DNA from: Perca fluviatilis
Taxonomy: Eukaryota; Chordata; Actinopteri; Perciformes; Percidae
NCBI RefSeq assembly: GCF_010015445.1
Contig: NC_053122.1
Coordinates: 35,415,513-35,479,512 of the forward strand
Length of the DNA: 64,000 nt
Direction: 5' to 3'
Part shown: positions 11,041-23,335 of the stretch, piece after piece
Layout: each line of letters opens with the position of its first letter
How positions within the stretch are numbered: the first letter of the stretch is position 1
Program-made: the position numbers and the translations under genes
Notes under the pieces: model-generated
The model's input: the letters and a program-made list of their open reading frames with translations, nothing else
Told to the model about the DNA's origin: nothing
Database searches by the model: none

Positions 11041-14000
11041 TTAGATGTGTGTCTGCATTAACTCTCCTGATTAACAATCAGTCCAGTTCCAGTTAAGGAA
11101 AGTCATGTTATTGAGTCAACTCAGGCTGACTCAATAAAATATAGCCAAATAGCTAGAGGAGTCAGCAACTGGACAATAGCTCACTGAGATCAAACGGTCA
11201 CAATGTCACATCTTATACATGATCAGCCATTGTTCTTTGGAAACCTTCCCTGCATGTTTGAGATGTTTCAGAGCATCAACACACCTGTCTGAAATGATCA
11301 GCTCATTAGTTTGTGTCCTAGGTTAATATGCCTATGTGTGCTTTGGCATTTCAATCAGGACAGACTTCGTTTGCAGATATGCAAAGATATTTATTGTACA
11401 ACTGTATGATATTGAATGTACAAAGTCTTTTGGAGATTGGACTCCATCGACGAAATCTTCTTAAAGGGGTAGGGAATAGGAACATAACCCCCCAATGGAG
11501 TCCAGACACTGGTGGCGGCGGTGAAAAGACCAGAAGCCGGACCGGAGAGGAACGGAGCAGCCAGCCGGGAGAAACATGACGACTGGAGGCGGCAGGGGAG
11601 GAGGAGGGTCGAGCGCTTTGCCTGAAACGACAGCTGACAGCACAAGGAGAGAACAGATTTAAAGCAGAGTTGTAAGGCTGTGATTGGCCCTTGAATCTCG
11701 TGGCCGAGTCTGATTGGTTTAACTGACAGCGTCACTTCTTGAACAGCTGATTTGATTTAAGAATGAGTAGTGATTGGGTTAATGACGTCTTCCTGAAAGA
11801 ATTTGCGCTGAGCTTCATTATGCTTATGTGGGGATTGGAGACACAAAATCAAAGATATTTTAATTTAGAAGATTTAAATAATTAACAGTTTGTATGGTTA
11901 TGATTATAGACCATGTATTTATAATTTTACACCTCTTCCTGCTTAAAAACCCTTTCTGCACACAAGTCCATTGCTTCATTTGGCTTAGCATAGTTTGACC
12001 TACTTTACTTAACTATCTTATAAGTGTTTGCTGTTTACTTCACCTCTTTTAGCTTGTGAGTGAGCTACAAAACAGGCCAGCCTGTTCAATATTGATGTTA
12101 CTCTTTCATCTTGGTCTTTAGTTTTCATAGTGGATTTTGGAGTGTCAGTTTGATCCATTCACACCTATTAAAGATTATGTCATCCTAATGTCTGATGCTA
12201 CTATTGTGCTCTCATCCTTGTGGTGTATGTTACCCACATACATATTATCAAAATTTTGCTAAATAGACTACATTTTTGGTCCTTCGATGAAGTGCAAAAA
12301 AACATTGTTTCCATGGTAGCTGTTTTTTCAGTGAATAACCCCATTGGAGTGTCTTGCACTTTCACTTACTTTTGGGTGTACTATATTTCTCAGCTCTGGG
12401 ATGAGTGCGGTTGGCCACATTTCATATACCTTACATACCCGAGGACATCTCCAATGAATCCCTTGATGATAATTAGGGGCCGAGCAATGAAGCTGCGTGG
12501 ACCCTATTGTTTTTGCCTGTATTATTAGGGGCCACAGACACAATGTCACTGAGCACTTTGTACTGTGGATTCTTCAAGACAAGTGATACAATTCAAAAAT
12601 GGGAAGGTTGGTATTTTTTAGGGACACCTGTGTTTTTAGTGACACCTGTGACACCTGTCTATAGCCTCATTTGATCCTACAGTGTTGTTACACTGTACTT
12701 GCTTTTGGATCATTACAAAAAATAATGCAAATTGATTATCTTAAAATAAAAGATATAGTGTCTCCTGCATCACATACATTATGAACAAGTATCTAAGTGG
12801 TCTTGAAGAGGATTCTATTTTTCTGTCTCTCATTTGGACTTTGGTCTGGACTAGTGCTGGTCTTGGACTTGACAAAGGTTGACTTGACTACAACACTATT
12901 TACCTTGTCATCTCAACTACTTTAGTTCATTTCTATCCTGCAAAATACAAGTCAACAGCTCCATCTTCTGGCATGTCAGCAGAGCATTTCATGAATAACT
13001 GTGGCAGTAATGTAGCTCTACACTGAACAATAATTGTTGCATGGCACAGGCTGCTATACTAAGGGTGTTTTTGCAGGCATCTGTCATCCAAGTGGAGCCA
13101 AAAGTGGACCACCAAAAACGGACTCAGGCTTTAACACCTGCCTCATTTAGTTTGGTTGAATCACACTAGGGTTGGTTTCCCCCCTTTGTGCGGTTCTTTT
13201 GGGCAGGTTTGAATGCAACAATCCCACTCAGATGCCCAGGACTATGAAGGCTAATAAAACTCCTAGTTTTGTTTTTTGTTCTGGAGTTTTCAACATGTCA
13301 TTATTGTCTCTTGTCATTTCACATCAGTGTCAAAAATCAATAAAAAGACACAATATTACATTATGAATATGTCTGTTTATTATCATATGTCACTTCACAA
13401 CAAATCACTATGTTATGTAAAATTAAATAAATGACAATAATTAGGATCATTTTCTAATAAAACTGATTTAAAATTGCAGCCTATTACACTTTACATCATT
13501 TGTGAAACTTTAACTTTCTCTGTCCTATGATTACATGTTTCTCTGGAAATGTGACTGCAATGATCTGATGAACTGTAGATAATCCTGTCTTTTTAAATAA
13601 TCTATTTTTTAACTTCTCACAACATGACTTCATAGTGCTTTAAATAATTCTGTCATAAAGACAAGAAATGTTATACAGGGATCACATATGAATGACACTA
13701 AACTGAAATGATTAAAACAACTTTGTAAAGGGGCAAAGATCTTTTTGTAGTGACAGTGTTATGTGAAACACAACTACAGTTCACAGCTGATGTTGACTGT
13801 TCAGGGGCATCTTTTTTCTGTGAAACAGAAGCCCAGCAGGCCTGTCATTTCTGTTTGCAAAAATGGAATGGACACAAATCACAGAGATGATGCTTTTACC
13901 AAACATAGATACATAAATACAAAGCTTTAGTAGCTCTTTAGTTGTGTTGGGTTGAAATGTTTCCTATCACAAAGAAACAAAGGTTCCCTAGGAAAAAAAA

Positions 14001-14297
14001 GACATGTGTCATACATGTGTGAATTTAAAGCTTGCATTAAACTGGGTGATTATCTAGAAATAGTATATGGTGCTTATGACTCGTTCTTTAAATGCAGCAG
14101 CATCAGAGAGACAAAATACACAACAAGATAAAGTTAAAACACAGGCCTTTCAATTGTTGTTCATACACAATTTGGACGTTAAGACAGGAAAGCAGATTTT
14201 CACCTTCTGTATTTGATCATTCACTCACTGAACAGCAGGAACATTTTCATTAATTTGTCCTTAGACTGAGTCTGATCTCAGTCCCTCCACAGCTTCT
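11041..14297. repeat. duplicated flank 3' of TAAR 2
   Basis: Host-derived block paralogous to 26215-27945 and to 37142-41352. Markers are the cttcctgcttaaaaacccct region, the 12220-12530 open stretch and the ttttgggcaggtttgaatgc junction at 13200. Relative to the other copies it has about 470 extra bases at roughly 11345-11815. No gene I would support. The 12220-12528 open frame starts at GTG, not ATG. Confidence 0.7.
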
Positions 14298-15585
14298 CTA
14301 CAGCATGTTGGTCTCAGAGGAGCCAGGCTGCAGTATCTGAAGAGTTAAAATGAGTTTAACTGATTTTCTAAACCAGGGGTAAAAAAAGGCATAAATCACA
14401 GGGTTTAGACAAGAGTTACAATACAACATAAAGAGAACATAGGATGCAGATGAAGCATTGACCAAGCTGTCACCTGCAAGAGAGACAGAGTAATATGGGC
14501 AGAAACACATTAGAAACACAACTACAAGAACACCAAGAGTCCTGGCTGCTTTCAGCTCTGATTTCATTGCCTTTGGAGTCACTGAAAGCTGGAGTGTGAC
14601 AGCTGTAACGTGAGAGCGCATGGCATGAGCCTGAGACACAGCCACGGCAAATACTCTCAGATAAAGAGCTATGATGACAGTAACTGGAACAATAAAGCTC
14701 AAAACAACATCTACAGCTCCTAAGACATTGTCAACGACAAACACACATTCTCCGTAGCAGGAATTATACCTCCCTGGTTGAGTCAGGTCATCCTTTACAA
14801 AGAGAAAGCTGTAGGAAACAGAACAGAGCCAACATAGACAAACACAGAGTTTAACTCTGTTGACAGTGATTCTGTTGTTGTAATGCAGAGGGTCACAAAT
14901 AGCAACGTAACGGTCAACTGATATGAGCACGATGTCACCTATTGAGGATACGGAAATGATGCTTGAAACATAATTATACAGAGTACACACAAAGTCACCA
15001 AGAAACCAGCAAGATGTTTTTCTGAGTATTTCTCCCGGCATCACCACGAGGCCCAGTAGAAAGTCTGAGACAGCCAGAGAGAGGAGGAGGATGTTGGTGG
15101 GTGTGTGGAGCTGCCTGGAGGGAAAGACAAAAGTATTATTAAATCAAGTCCTCATATCGTAATGACAAACAAACATTTTATATTAGTTCTTTCATAGAAA
15201 CAGGCTTTATTCTGAGCAGACAGTTTGATTATCATAGTATGAAAAGAACAGGTGTTACATTACTAATAACATCATCAATAGCTCCTTCAAATATCCCACT
15301 AAGCCATGACATTGAGACATCAAGCCAGCATACACAATACCAGGACCCTGAAACTGATACACAGTGTTCATATATCTAAAACTTCAATTGTTGAGACAAT
15401 AATCTTAACCTGAAGTGGGAGACTGAGAGGATGACGAGCAGGTTGAGAGCTACAGTGAGCAGAGAGATGGAGTAGAGCAAACTGTGAATGAGCATCACTT
15501 CAAACCAAGGAGATGTCAGCTTCCTGCAGGAGGTGTTGAAGAGTTGTGGAAAGCAGAGCTCTGCTCCGTCCTGTGTCTCCATCAT
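14298..15585 (-). pseudogene. TAAR 2 of this array, type B, frameshifted in TM2
   Basis: Exon 1 15585-15410 (two adjacent ATGs at 15585 and 15582; the second aligns with the type A start) with a canonical donor CTTCAG|GTTAAG. Exon 2 15115-14298. The sequence is a full TAAR: NTS site, DRY, Ser at 3.32, Asp at 5.42 (GAVDVVLSFIVP), TAAR signature NSCLNPVIYAFFYPWF and the C-terminal SSETNML. Against type B gene 4, the run of A at 15060-15063 has one extra base. After the TM2 residues LAVSD the frame shifts, and the product would end soon after. Exon lengths sum to 994, one more than a multiple of three, which confirms the insertion. All other exon 2 sequence is open, so inactivation looks recent. 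A sequencing error in a four-base run is possible but not favoured. Confidence 0.88.
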
Positions 15586-18500
15586 CAGTGGGAGGATGAG
15601 AGAGGCCTCAGCTCTCTGCTCTCCTACACTTTCTCTGTTAGTCCACAATCCTTTCAATAATCATTTTTCTTTTCAATCCTCCAGTGTTCTGCCTTTCTGT
15701 CAATCTTCTGTCACGCCCAGATTCCAGATTTCCAGATCTCGACCCAGCTGAACACGTGCAACAGCATGGCCTGGAGCAGGTATAAGCACTTTTATCTTTA
15801 GACAATTGGGCAGCAGGTCAGTGATTCAGTTTGTTTCAAGCTTACCAAACCCTTAAGTCTTCAACAGCTTCCTAGTAAAAGCTCCATGCATTTTCTTTTA
15901 TGGCGTCAGGTTTATGTCATATCTCCCGATAAAACATGCTCATGAAGAAATTATATAATTTCAACAAGCGAGAGTTGTAAAGGCAGCTGCGAGCGTGAAA
16001 CAAAACACAGGGAGAGGGAAAGAATGGCATCTTTGCGTGTAAAACCAAGCATCACGCACACAGAGCAGCCACCATGTGCCCGTGACTGTCTGATTTGCGT
16101 GATCTTGAGGGCAGAAACTCTCTCGCAGGTAAACTCTCCTCTCAAAGTTGATTTCTGCTCGCTCAAATGAAACAGACTTTTGACATTGTGGAGGAGGATA
16201 CCGAGGGAGACACTGGCCCTGACGGTAATAAATACCTGGTATACATACGAATTACAGTAGGTTACTTTTCGTAGCTATATGTACGTATGGTTTATGAGAA
16301 CAGCCAGTCTGGTTTAATCTTGTTAGGCCATCTCAGTGTCTCGTCGGCTGCCTCAGCAGTTTATTCTGCTCAGTCAGGCCCTCTGTTCCTGCCACTACCC
16401 CCAGGCCCATGCACTTCTAAGGAACTCTCCAGAGTTGCCACCAGATGCCCTGACACTTTCCCATCGGTCTCCTATCCACCTGTGCACTACTTCCTGAAGC
16501 TCCCCACTGCCATCTGTGAGCGGGTGCCAGAGTTTGGCCAACAAGTGGCATTCTTCAGGTGAAGGTTCTGCTCCAGAACCTGGCTCTCTTTAGCCTGTTC
16601 CAGTCCCCTCTTAATCTTCCAAATTCTGCTCCCAGACCTCCAGTGCCTTCATGGGCCCTCTAGCACCTCTCTGGAGTCAAGCAGGTTGACCGCTAGCCCC
16701 CTGCTTGATTTCTTGCCGACTTATAACTTTATAGATTCTCGGCCTGCGAGCATATCCTAACAGTCAGCAAGCCTCGGGCCTTCCCACCTCCCATCTATCC
16801 TCTCCATTGCAGTCTGATTGAATTTGGCTGGCGCTGTCTTGTTGTTAAGCACTAAATAAATAACACCATTGCATGTTTGTATTGGATGAAGTAGAACCAG
16901 TAGGATAATAAAGGGTCCAACAAGTCTTCCAAACCATATGACAATACAGTTTTCTTATTCCTACCCTCTAATACGACCCATAGGAGCAATATATGAATTA
17001 ACGTCCTATTGTTGGCAAGAAAATACGCCCCACTACTTTTATTTTCAAACAGGACACGGTCCCCGATCTCCTGGCTGAAAGTCCAGTGTTTGTTTGACCC
17101 ATCCACCACCCTAACCTGCTTTCTTACACAGAATTTGGCACTCTTATACTTCTACTTACTTCCTTATTTAATGCTTTGCTCAATTGGCCCCTTCCGTACA
17201 TTTTGGTGTACTCCGGCAGCACTACAACCCTCTTTACCTGCTAAATCCGCCACTTTATTCACCAGCTGGTCTCTAACTGTCTATTTGCTGCTGAGCTACA
17301 CCAAACTCTTTGGTACAGTGGGTTTTAGAGTCCTGAAATGGACTCTGATGAGAGGTGAGCGTCTGGCATCGTAAGGCATATTGGTGGTGGTAGAGTGCGG
17401 TCCCCCCGAAGCGCTTTGAGTGTCTATGATAGAGCGCTATATAAATGTATGGAATTATTATTATTGTAAGAGCTGTGAGAGTGAACAAAAACAGTAAAGA
17501 TTTGGGCCTGAAAACATGAAAACAGTGAGTTAAAAACAGTCTGTAGAGGTGAGAGGAGCTGCACAGTTGGGAGATAATTCTCTGTGGATTTGTGACTGGC
17601 AGCAACCCCTCTCACATTACACATGTTAATTGAATCCCTTTTTATGTTAAAAAAAATCAAAACAATTCCACTTGATTAAATTATTGCATTGTCAGACACA
17701 ATATCAACTGAAAAAACATCACTGTTCAGTAATGATTACATCATATGTTGATGGGTTCATGCTGATGCTTGTTTGTCTTCACACCTCTGCTGGCAGTGAC
17801 ACCTCATTGGTCGAGATGTCATCATCTGACTAACCCATGCAGGTGTGAACAAACTTCCTGTCCAGAGGGGTTCAGCACACCGCCTTTAGGAGCCACTAAT
17901 GGGCTGCAAAACATTGTTCACAGAGAGGCAAATTAAATCTCACAGGACCTGACTGTTTGTGTGTCTGATGATGCCCACTATACACAACAAAGTAAATGGT
18001 CATTTAGCCCATCAAACACTGATCTATTGGGAGATGAGTTTGGCACTTCAGTTTTAGCTCTGCTAATTAAGACACCATACTGTAGCATTCACATGAACTT
18101 TGTCTCTTTAAACTTGCTGAAGACTACATTGTTTGAATGAACCATATGGTTGTAAGCAGGGCCTGAAGTTAACTTTTTTGGACACACAGGCTTTTTACCA
18201 GCCAAGGTTTGCCTCAAAGGAAGCACCAGCATTGTTCTTGAACTACACATTTAAGAGTTGTCAAGTTATTACGATTAACTGCTGCTGTTAATCAGCCACG
18301 AACCTCGCCATTGTCGCCAACTGTCCACTTGGTAATGAAAACGTCTTCTTTTACTTTTCTTTGAATAATCCTCATCTTTTTGTTGGTTGATTGTTTTAGA
18401 CAGCCTCTTAACCCCAATGATGTGCTGCCACATTTTTTAGCTCAATGCAAGGAAATCACAGACTTTGGTTGAAATGTGAAAAGAAGTGGCAAAAAAGAAC

Positions 18501-18815
18501 TGAGTCACACAATTTTTACCCACCAATTGCAAAATTCCCCTCCATTTTGCCACCCTTTTGCCTCTATCAGTCCTATATTTTGCATAGCTCCTTCAGTGTA
18601 TTGCAAGCCTGGTAACCGACCAGGCCTAAGTCACTGGGAATTGTTTATGTATTTTTAAGACATTTTTAAACTACTTTGACGTTGGGTTGGGTTGGAAACT
18701 TAGACGTAGTCATACTTTCAAATCTCTAGTTAGATTCTGACCCTAATCATAAACCCTGATCTCCAGTTAGATTGTAACCCTAACCCCTAACCCTAAATCC
18801 CCAGTTAGACTCCAA
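15586..18815. repeat. duplicated 5' flank of TAAR 2
   Basis: Paralogous to 42780-43028 plus 44710-45197 plus 46826-49070, after removing the hAT MITE, Tc1 and small MITE that interrupt that copy. It therefore preserves the empty sites of those three insertions (near 15787-15794, 16276 and 17144). A piece at 17412-17466 (cgctatataaatg followed by ATT repeats) resembles a LINE tail. No gene supported. Confidence 0.7.
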
Positions 18816-19389
18816 CCGGGGATTTCCACTGGATGCGTAACAGCTGCGGACCGGCTCCGCTGCGTGTCTGCTGCGTGCTCCGCCGTCCGTCAATACCCAC
18901 CGGGTCCGGATTTCTTGCGGAACGGCTGCGGCCGTAACTGACAGCTGTAGTCACGAGGACCCACAAGTTTTCGCGAATTCAGGTAGAATAGAACCACAAA
19001 ACCAACAACCGTTTGTTTCCATCCAGAGGAGTAGAGGGGAAACAACTGTGTTTTCAAGGTGTAGTTCAGGGAAATATGATCCGCCGTGAGCACGGTGTAT
19101 TCTATTTTGAAAATTAACCGGATATTTATTTTGTTTCTGTGCTCGACTTCCTGTCCCGCACTATCTGCCGTGTGCTGAATTGCTGCGGAGCTCTCCGTCG
19201 TCCGTCAAAAATAGAAGCTCTGCGTATCTGCTGCGGAGGGCTGCGGACTGACGGAACTGGGATGGAGTCGGGACGCAGACGTTCCGCAGTCTGTGGAAAT
19301 ACACAGATTGACTTTAATGGAAACCTAATGACTCCGTCGACGTTCCGGAGACGTTCCGCAGACGTTCCGCATCCAGTGGAAATTGCCGG
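18816..19389. mobile_element. MITE 'Y', complete
   Basis: A 574-bp element with inverted ends: ccggggatttccactggatg at the left and its near complement catccagtggaaattgccgg at the right. GC-rich, with no transposase. A second complete copy (57525-58109) is flanked by TTA on both sides. Here the right end abuts the body of element X, and the left flank is unrelated, so the flanks have been rearranged. Confidence 0.85.
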
Positions 19390-19552
19390 TAGTCCAGAGG
19401 CAATGGACTACAGCCAGTAGTAGGAGCTACTTCCGCATGTTTTCAACCAGCCCATAGCGGGTTGGACTGTCGTCTTTCTCTGAAGATTCCCGAACTAAAA
19501 CAAGCGTCAGCCATCTTGAATCTTCGCTAGTGGCTTCTCGGCAGAAAACTTT

Positions 19553-19556
<4 letters not shown>

Positions 19557-19593
<37 letters not shown>

Positions 19594-19612
19594 TTATTCA
19601 TCCCGAAGGAAA
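19557..19612 (-). mobile_element. very short LINE-type 3' tail with (TAGA)n
   Basis: A run of TAGA units then atttattcatcccgaaggaa, absent from the other X copies, with TTTTAGA on both sides (19550-19556 and 19613-19619). This fits a strongly 5'-truncated LINE insertion whose tail repeat lies at the left. The family is a guess from the tail motif. Confidence 0.65.
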
Positions 19613-20571
19613 TTTTAGAACAACAATTATGTGCATTCAAACTACCGCAAACGTGGTACAGATCGGAGAATATGCAGGACACTTTATTACAGACGGAATA
19701 CTCAACACAGCTTCTCCCGCCTGCTATGGAGACCAGCGGTGTTGCTCAATGCCTCTGGCCGGTAAAGGGACATCATCAGCGGGGAACGTTGAACGAGTGT
19801 GCCGGTGGAAAGCTAACGCTAGCTGGCCACCTGTTCCATCAATCCTGCTTGCAAGTGTCCGCTCATTAAACAACAAACTGGACTACATCTAACTTCAACG
19901 AAACTCCCAACACGAGTTCAGAGACGGCTGTGTTTTTGTTGTTGTGGAGACATTGCTGAATAGGGTTGTGCCGATGGACGATATCATCGTCCATCGTGAT
20001 GGCTGGCCGACATCACGATGGAAAGCCACCATCGTGATGCCCCCCCCACCCTGTCAAACACACTAATCCTAGTCGCGGGCGCTGGATGGGAAATTGACAA
20101 GTGCGTCGGTCTTAAACTAGCAAAGACACAAAGACAAGATAGGGCTCCTTAAGTGGAAGCTACTTTTTCCCCCTTTACGTGCAGCCTATTTGTGAAAAAG
20201 ACCATCGCTTTGAGCAGACTGGATTGGCTGTAGTGATACATTCTCTCTCTCCCTGTCAGTTGTAGCTCACTCTACCCTCTAGTAACGTTGGACACAGCGG
20301 TCTCGAGTGAGAGAGAAAAAAGCGTTAAAAGTGGAACGCTATCACACTTTCCTTAAGTTTGTGGACACTACTCTGTGCGTGTAAGGTTAATTGGAAATTA
20401 CAAAATAAACATTTTCAAATTTTACCTCATGCATGGACTAAAGCTGCATTGCTTTTATTTTGAAGTTGTTGTTTTTATTCACGTACATAATGACGCAATA
20501 CGTATATCAAGACGTGCGCATTATTGGATCGTTGTCACGAGCAAGTCACAAGAGGACTTTAGCGCTCAAAA

Positions 20572-22425
20572 ATGTCCGCTAATGCTAAAAAAAGAAAGGT
20601 AGATGCCGAATGCAGGATTTTCAACAAAAATTGGACTGCTAAGTATTTATTTACTGAAGTCAGAGGTAAAGCAGTGTGTTTAGTTTGCAGGGAGCGGATT
20701 GCCGTGTTTAAGTACTACAATTTGAGTCGGCATTACGAGACAACACACGCGGAGAAATACAAAAACTTGTCTGATGCTGAAAGGGCACGAACATCGGAAG
20801 CTTTGCTAGCTAAGCTGCAAAAGCAGCAAGGCTTCTTTACCAAGCTTCACACATCCAGGGATGCAGCAACTAAGACCAGCTTTGTGATATCCCACAAAAT
20901 CGCTAAAAACAGTAAGCCATTCTCGGGGGGGGAGTTTGTCAAAGAGTGCTTGGTGGACTCTGCAGCACTAATATGCCCTGAAAAAAAAGGAGCATTTGAG
21001 CAAGTCCCGCTGTCCAGGCGAACCGTGACGAGAAGGATCGAGGAAATTGCGGGAAATCTGGAGCTTCAACTGCAACGTGAAGTGGCAAGTTTTGACTTTT
21101 TATCCTTGGCTTTGGACGAGAGCTGTGATGTCCGCGACACAGCCCAGCTACTCGTATTTGTCCGTGGGATTACGGACTTCAAGATTACGGAGGAGCTGGC
21201 AGCAATGCGGTCGATGAAAGGGACAACGACAGGGAGCAATCTGTTTACGGAGGTAAATGCGTGCATGGACACCCTGGGATTGAAATGGGACAGACTGGCA
21301 GGTGTCACAACGGACGGCTGTCCCAATCTTACAGGGAAAAATGTCGGACTTTTGAAACGTATGCAAGATAAAGTGACTGAAATCAATGCAGATCAGAAAT
21401 TGGTGTTTTTGCATTGTATTATACACCAACATGTGTTGTGCAAGTCAGTGCTAAAAATTAACCATGTTGTTGATGTTGTTACTAAAACCGTAAACTTCAT
21501 CAGGGCACGGGCATTGAATCACAGACAGTTTGTCGCACTTTTGGAGGAGCATGAGACTGAGCAGAGTGACATCGGCTACCACACAGCTGTCAGATGGCTC
21601 AGCCTGGGCAAAGTGCTAAAAAGAGTTTGGGACCTGAAAGCAGAGATCCGAGAGTTTTGTGAGAAGAAAGGCAAAGACATCCCAGAGCTCTCAGATGAGG
21701 ACTGGATGGCAGATTTTGCATTTGCTGTTGATGTGACTGCAATAATGAATGAACTGAACACCAAACTGCAAGGCAAGGGCCTTTTTGTTCATGAAATGCA
21801 CAGCCTGGTGAAGGCTTTCATGAGAAAGATGCAGTTTCTTTCAAGCCAACTGGAGAGCAACACTCTCACTCACATGCAAACCCTGAAAGAAGTCCCACCA
21901 TCAGCTGATCACCTCCGCAGGTACTCATCCATGTTAGGAGCATTGCATGATGAGTTTTCAAGGCGGTTTGAAGATCTCAGAACAATCGAGGATGAAATGC
22001 ACATGATTTCCTCTCCCTTTACCTGCAGTGTGGATAATGCACCCAGTGATGTTCAGCTGGAACTCATTGACCTGCAGTCTGATGCAGTACTGGCAGAGCA
22101 CTTTAAGTCAGGATCTCTGCTGGATTTCTACTCTTCTCTTAAAGGGATACTTCACCGATTTAGCATTCAGCTTTGTATCAGTAGAAACCCAATAGTATTT
22201 CTGAATGACCGTGCCTCCCTCCCTCATGTCCCCCTGAGACGAGAGATTTCTGCATTTGGGGCCTGGAAAAAATCTTCCGATGACGTAAATGACGATTTTT
22301 GCGTCATTGGAAGATTTTTGGGCCAGAGGCAAAGGACTACAGCCAGTAGTAGGATCTACTTCCTTATGTTTTCAACACGCCCACGGGGGTTGGACTGCCG
22401 AGTCTGGCCGAGGTATTCCGAATGA
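20572..22425 (+). pseudogene. hAT transposase (GTF2IRD2/Charlie-like), C-terminus replaced by element X
   Basis: Open for 617 codons from an ATG. A BED-type zinc finger lies near residues 22-65 (CLVC ... H-x4-H, here HYETTH). The RNase H-like core has Asp in LALDESCD (about 180) and TTDGCPNLTG (about 245), then HCIIHQHVLC and VRWLSLGK. Homology ends at residue about 523, where TTAA (22139-22142) and element X begin; the last 94 codons are read-through of X. The C-terminal part with the catalytic Glu and the hAT dimerisation helix is gone, so it cannot act as a full transposase. In its intact form the protein would bind the element ends and cut and rejoin DNA in the nucleus. The ORF itself has no internal stop, so loss may be recent. 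Confidence 0.88.
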
Positions 22426-23335
22426 AAACGACTGTCAGCCATCTTGAATCTTCGCTAAACAGGCTTTCGGTTTTCAGCAGAAAACATTTACAACAATTAT
22501 CTGCATTCAAACTACCGGACGTGTGTACCACCGGGATACATCGGTACAGATCGGAGAATATGGAGGAAACGTTATTACAGACGCAATACTCGGCACACTA
22601 CGTGAGCTTCGCCTGCACGGAGACCAGCGGTGTCGCTCAATGCCGCTAGCCGGCTAGGGGACATCCTCATCGGCTAGGTGGAAAGCTAACGCTAGCTGTC
22701 CACCTGTCCCAGCCATCCTGCTTGCAAGTGTCTGCTCATTAAACAACAAGCTGGACTACATCCTCCTTCAACAAAACTCCTGCTGTGTTTTTGTTGTTGT
22801 GGAAACATGCCTGAACAACAGTGACCGGAACCGGGACTATCCAGCTACCAGGCTGCTCGCCGCCCGTGGAGGTGGACTGTGTTAAACGGACTGGTGTAGA
22901 AATAAAATCCAACTAGCTACTGCTAACTGCTGGTGGAGCTTGTGACTGTTAAATGCCGACCATTCGACATTCCACGCTAATTCACGGCTGTGTTTATACT
23001 CTGTGTTTAGCTACACCAATGCTAGTATGCGTTAGCTGAACTTTACGGATCCTGCTTGCAAGTGTCCGCTCATTTAGACCACAAACTGGACTACATCCAA
23101 CTTCAACGACACTCCAAACGTGAGTTCAGAGACTGCCGTGTTTTTGTTGTTGTGGAAACCTGCCTGAATAGTGTACCGGACTGTCCAGCTACCAGGCCTG
23201 CTAGCCCTCCGAGCTAGAGATGCTCTGTCGCCAGGTAAAAGAGGTGGGCTGTGTTAACACCGAGTGGCGCAGAAATGTGGTGATTTGTATCCATTTAACT
23301 GCTAACTGCTGGTGGAGTTTGTGACTAGGAACAGT
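22143..23335 (+). mobile_element. TTAA element 'X', inner copy (nested in hAT)
   Basis: Starts agggatacttcaccg after TTAA and matches copy 1 from 6768. It stops near 23335 (tttgtgact), without the right terminus, where hAT noncoding sequence resumes. Its middle is partly duplicated: tgcttgcaagtgtc with the following actggactacatcc appears near 22728 and again near 23050. The hAT transposase 3' end is missing at the junction, so a deletion came with or after insertion. Confidence 0.8.

Noticed and set aside
17009..17374. 121-codon plus-strand open frame
   Set aside because: Paralogous copy at 48199 keeps only part of it; no domain recognised, so treated as flank sequence.
18774..18800. Telomere-like ccctaa repeats
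   Set aside because: Only two or three irregular units; too short to call an interstitial telomere.
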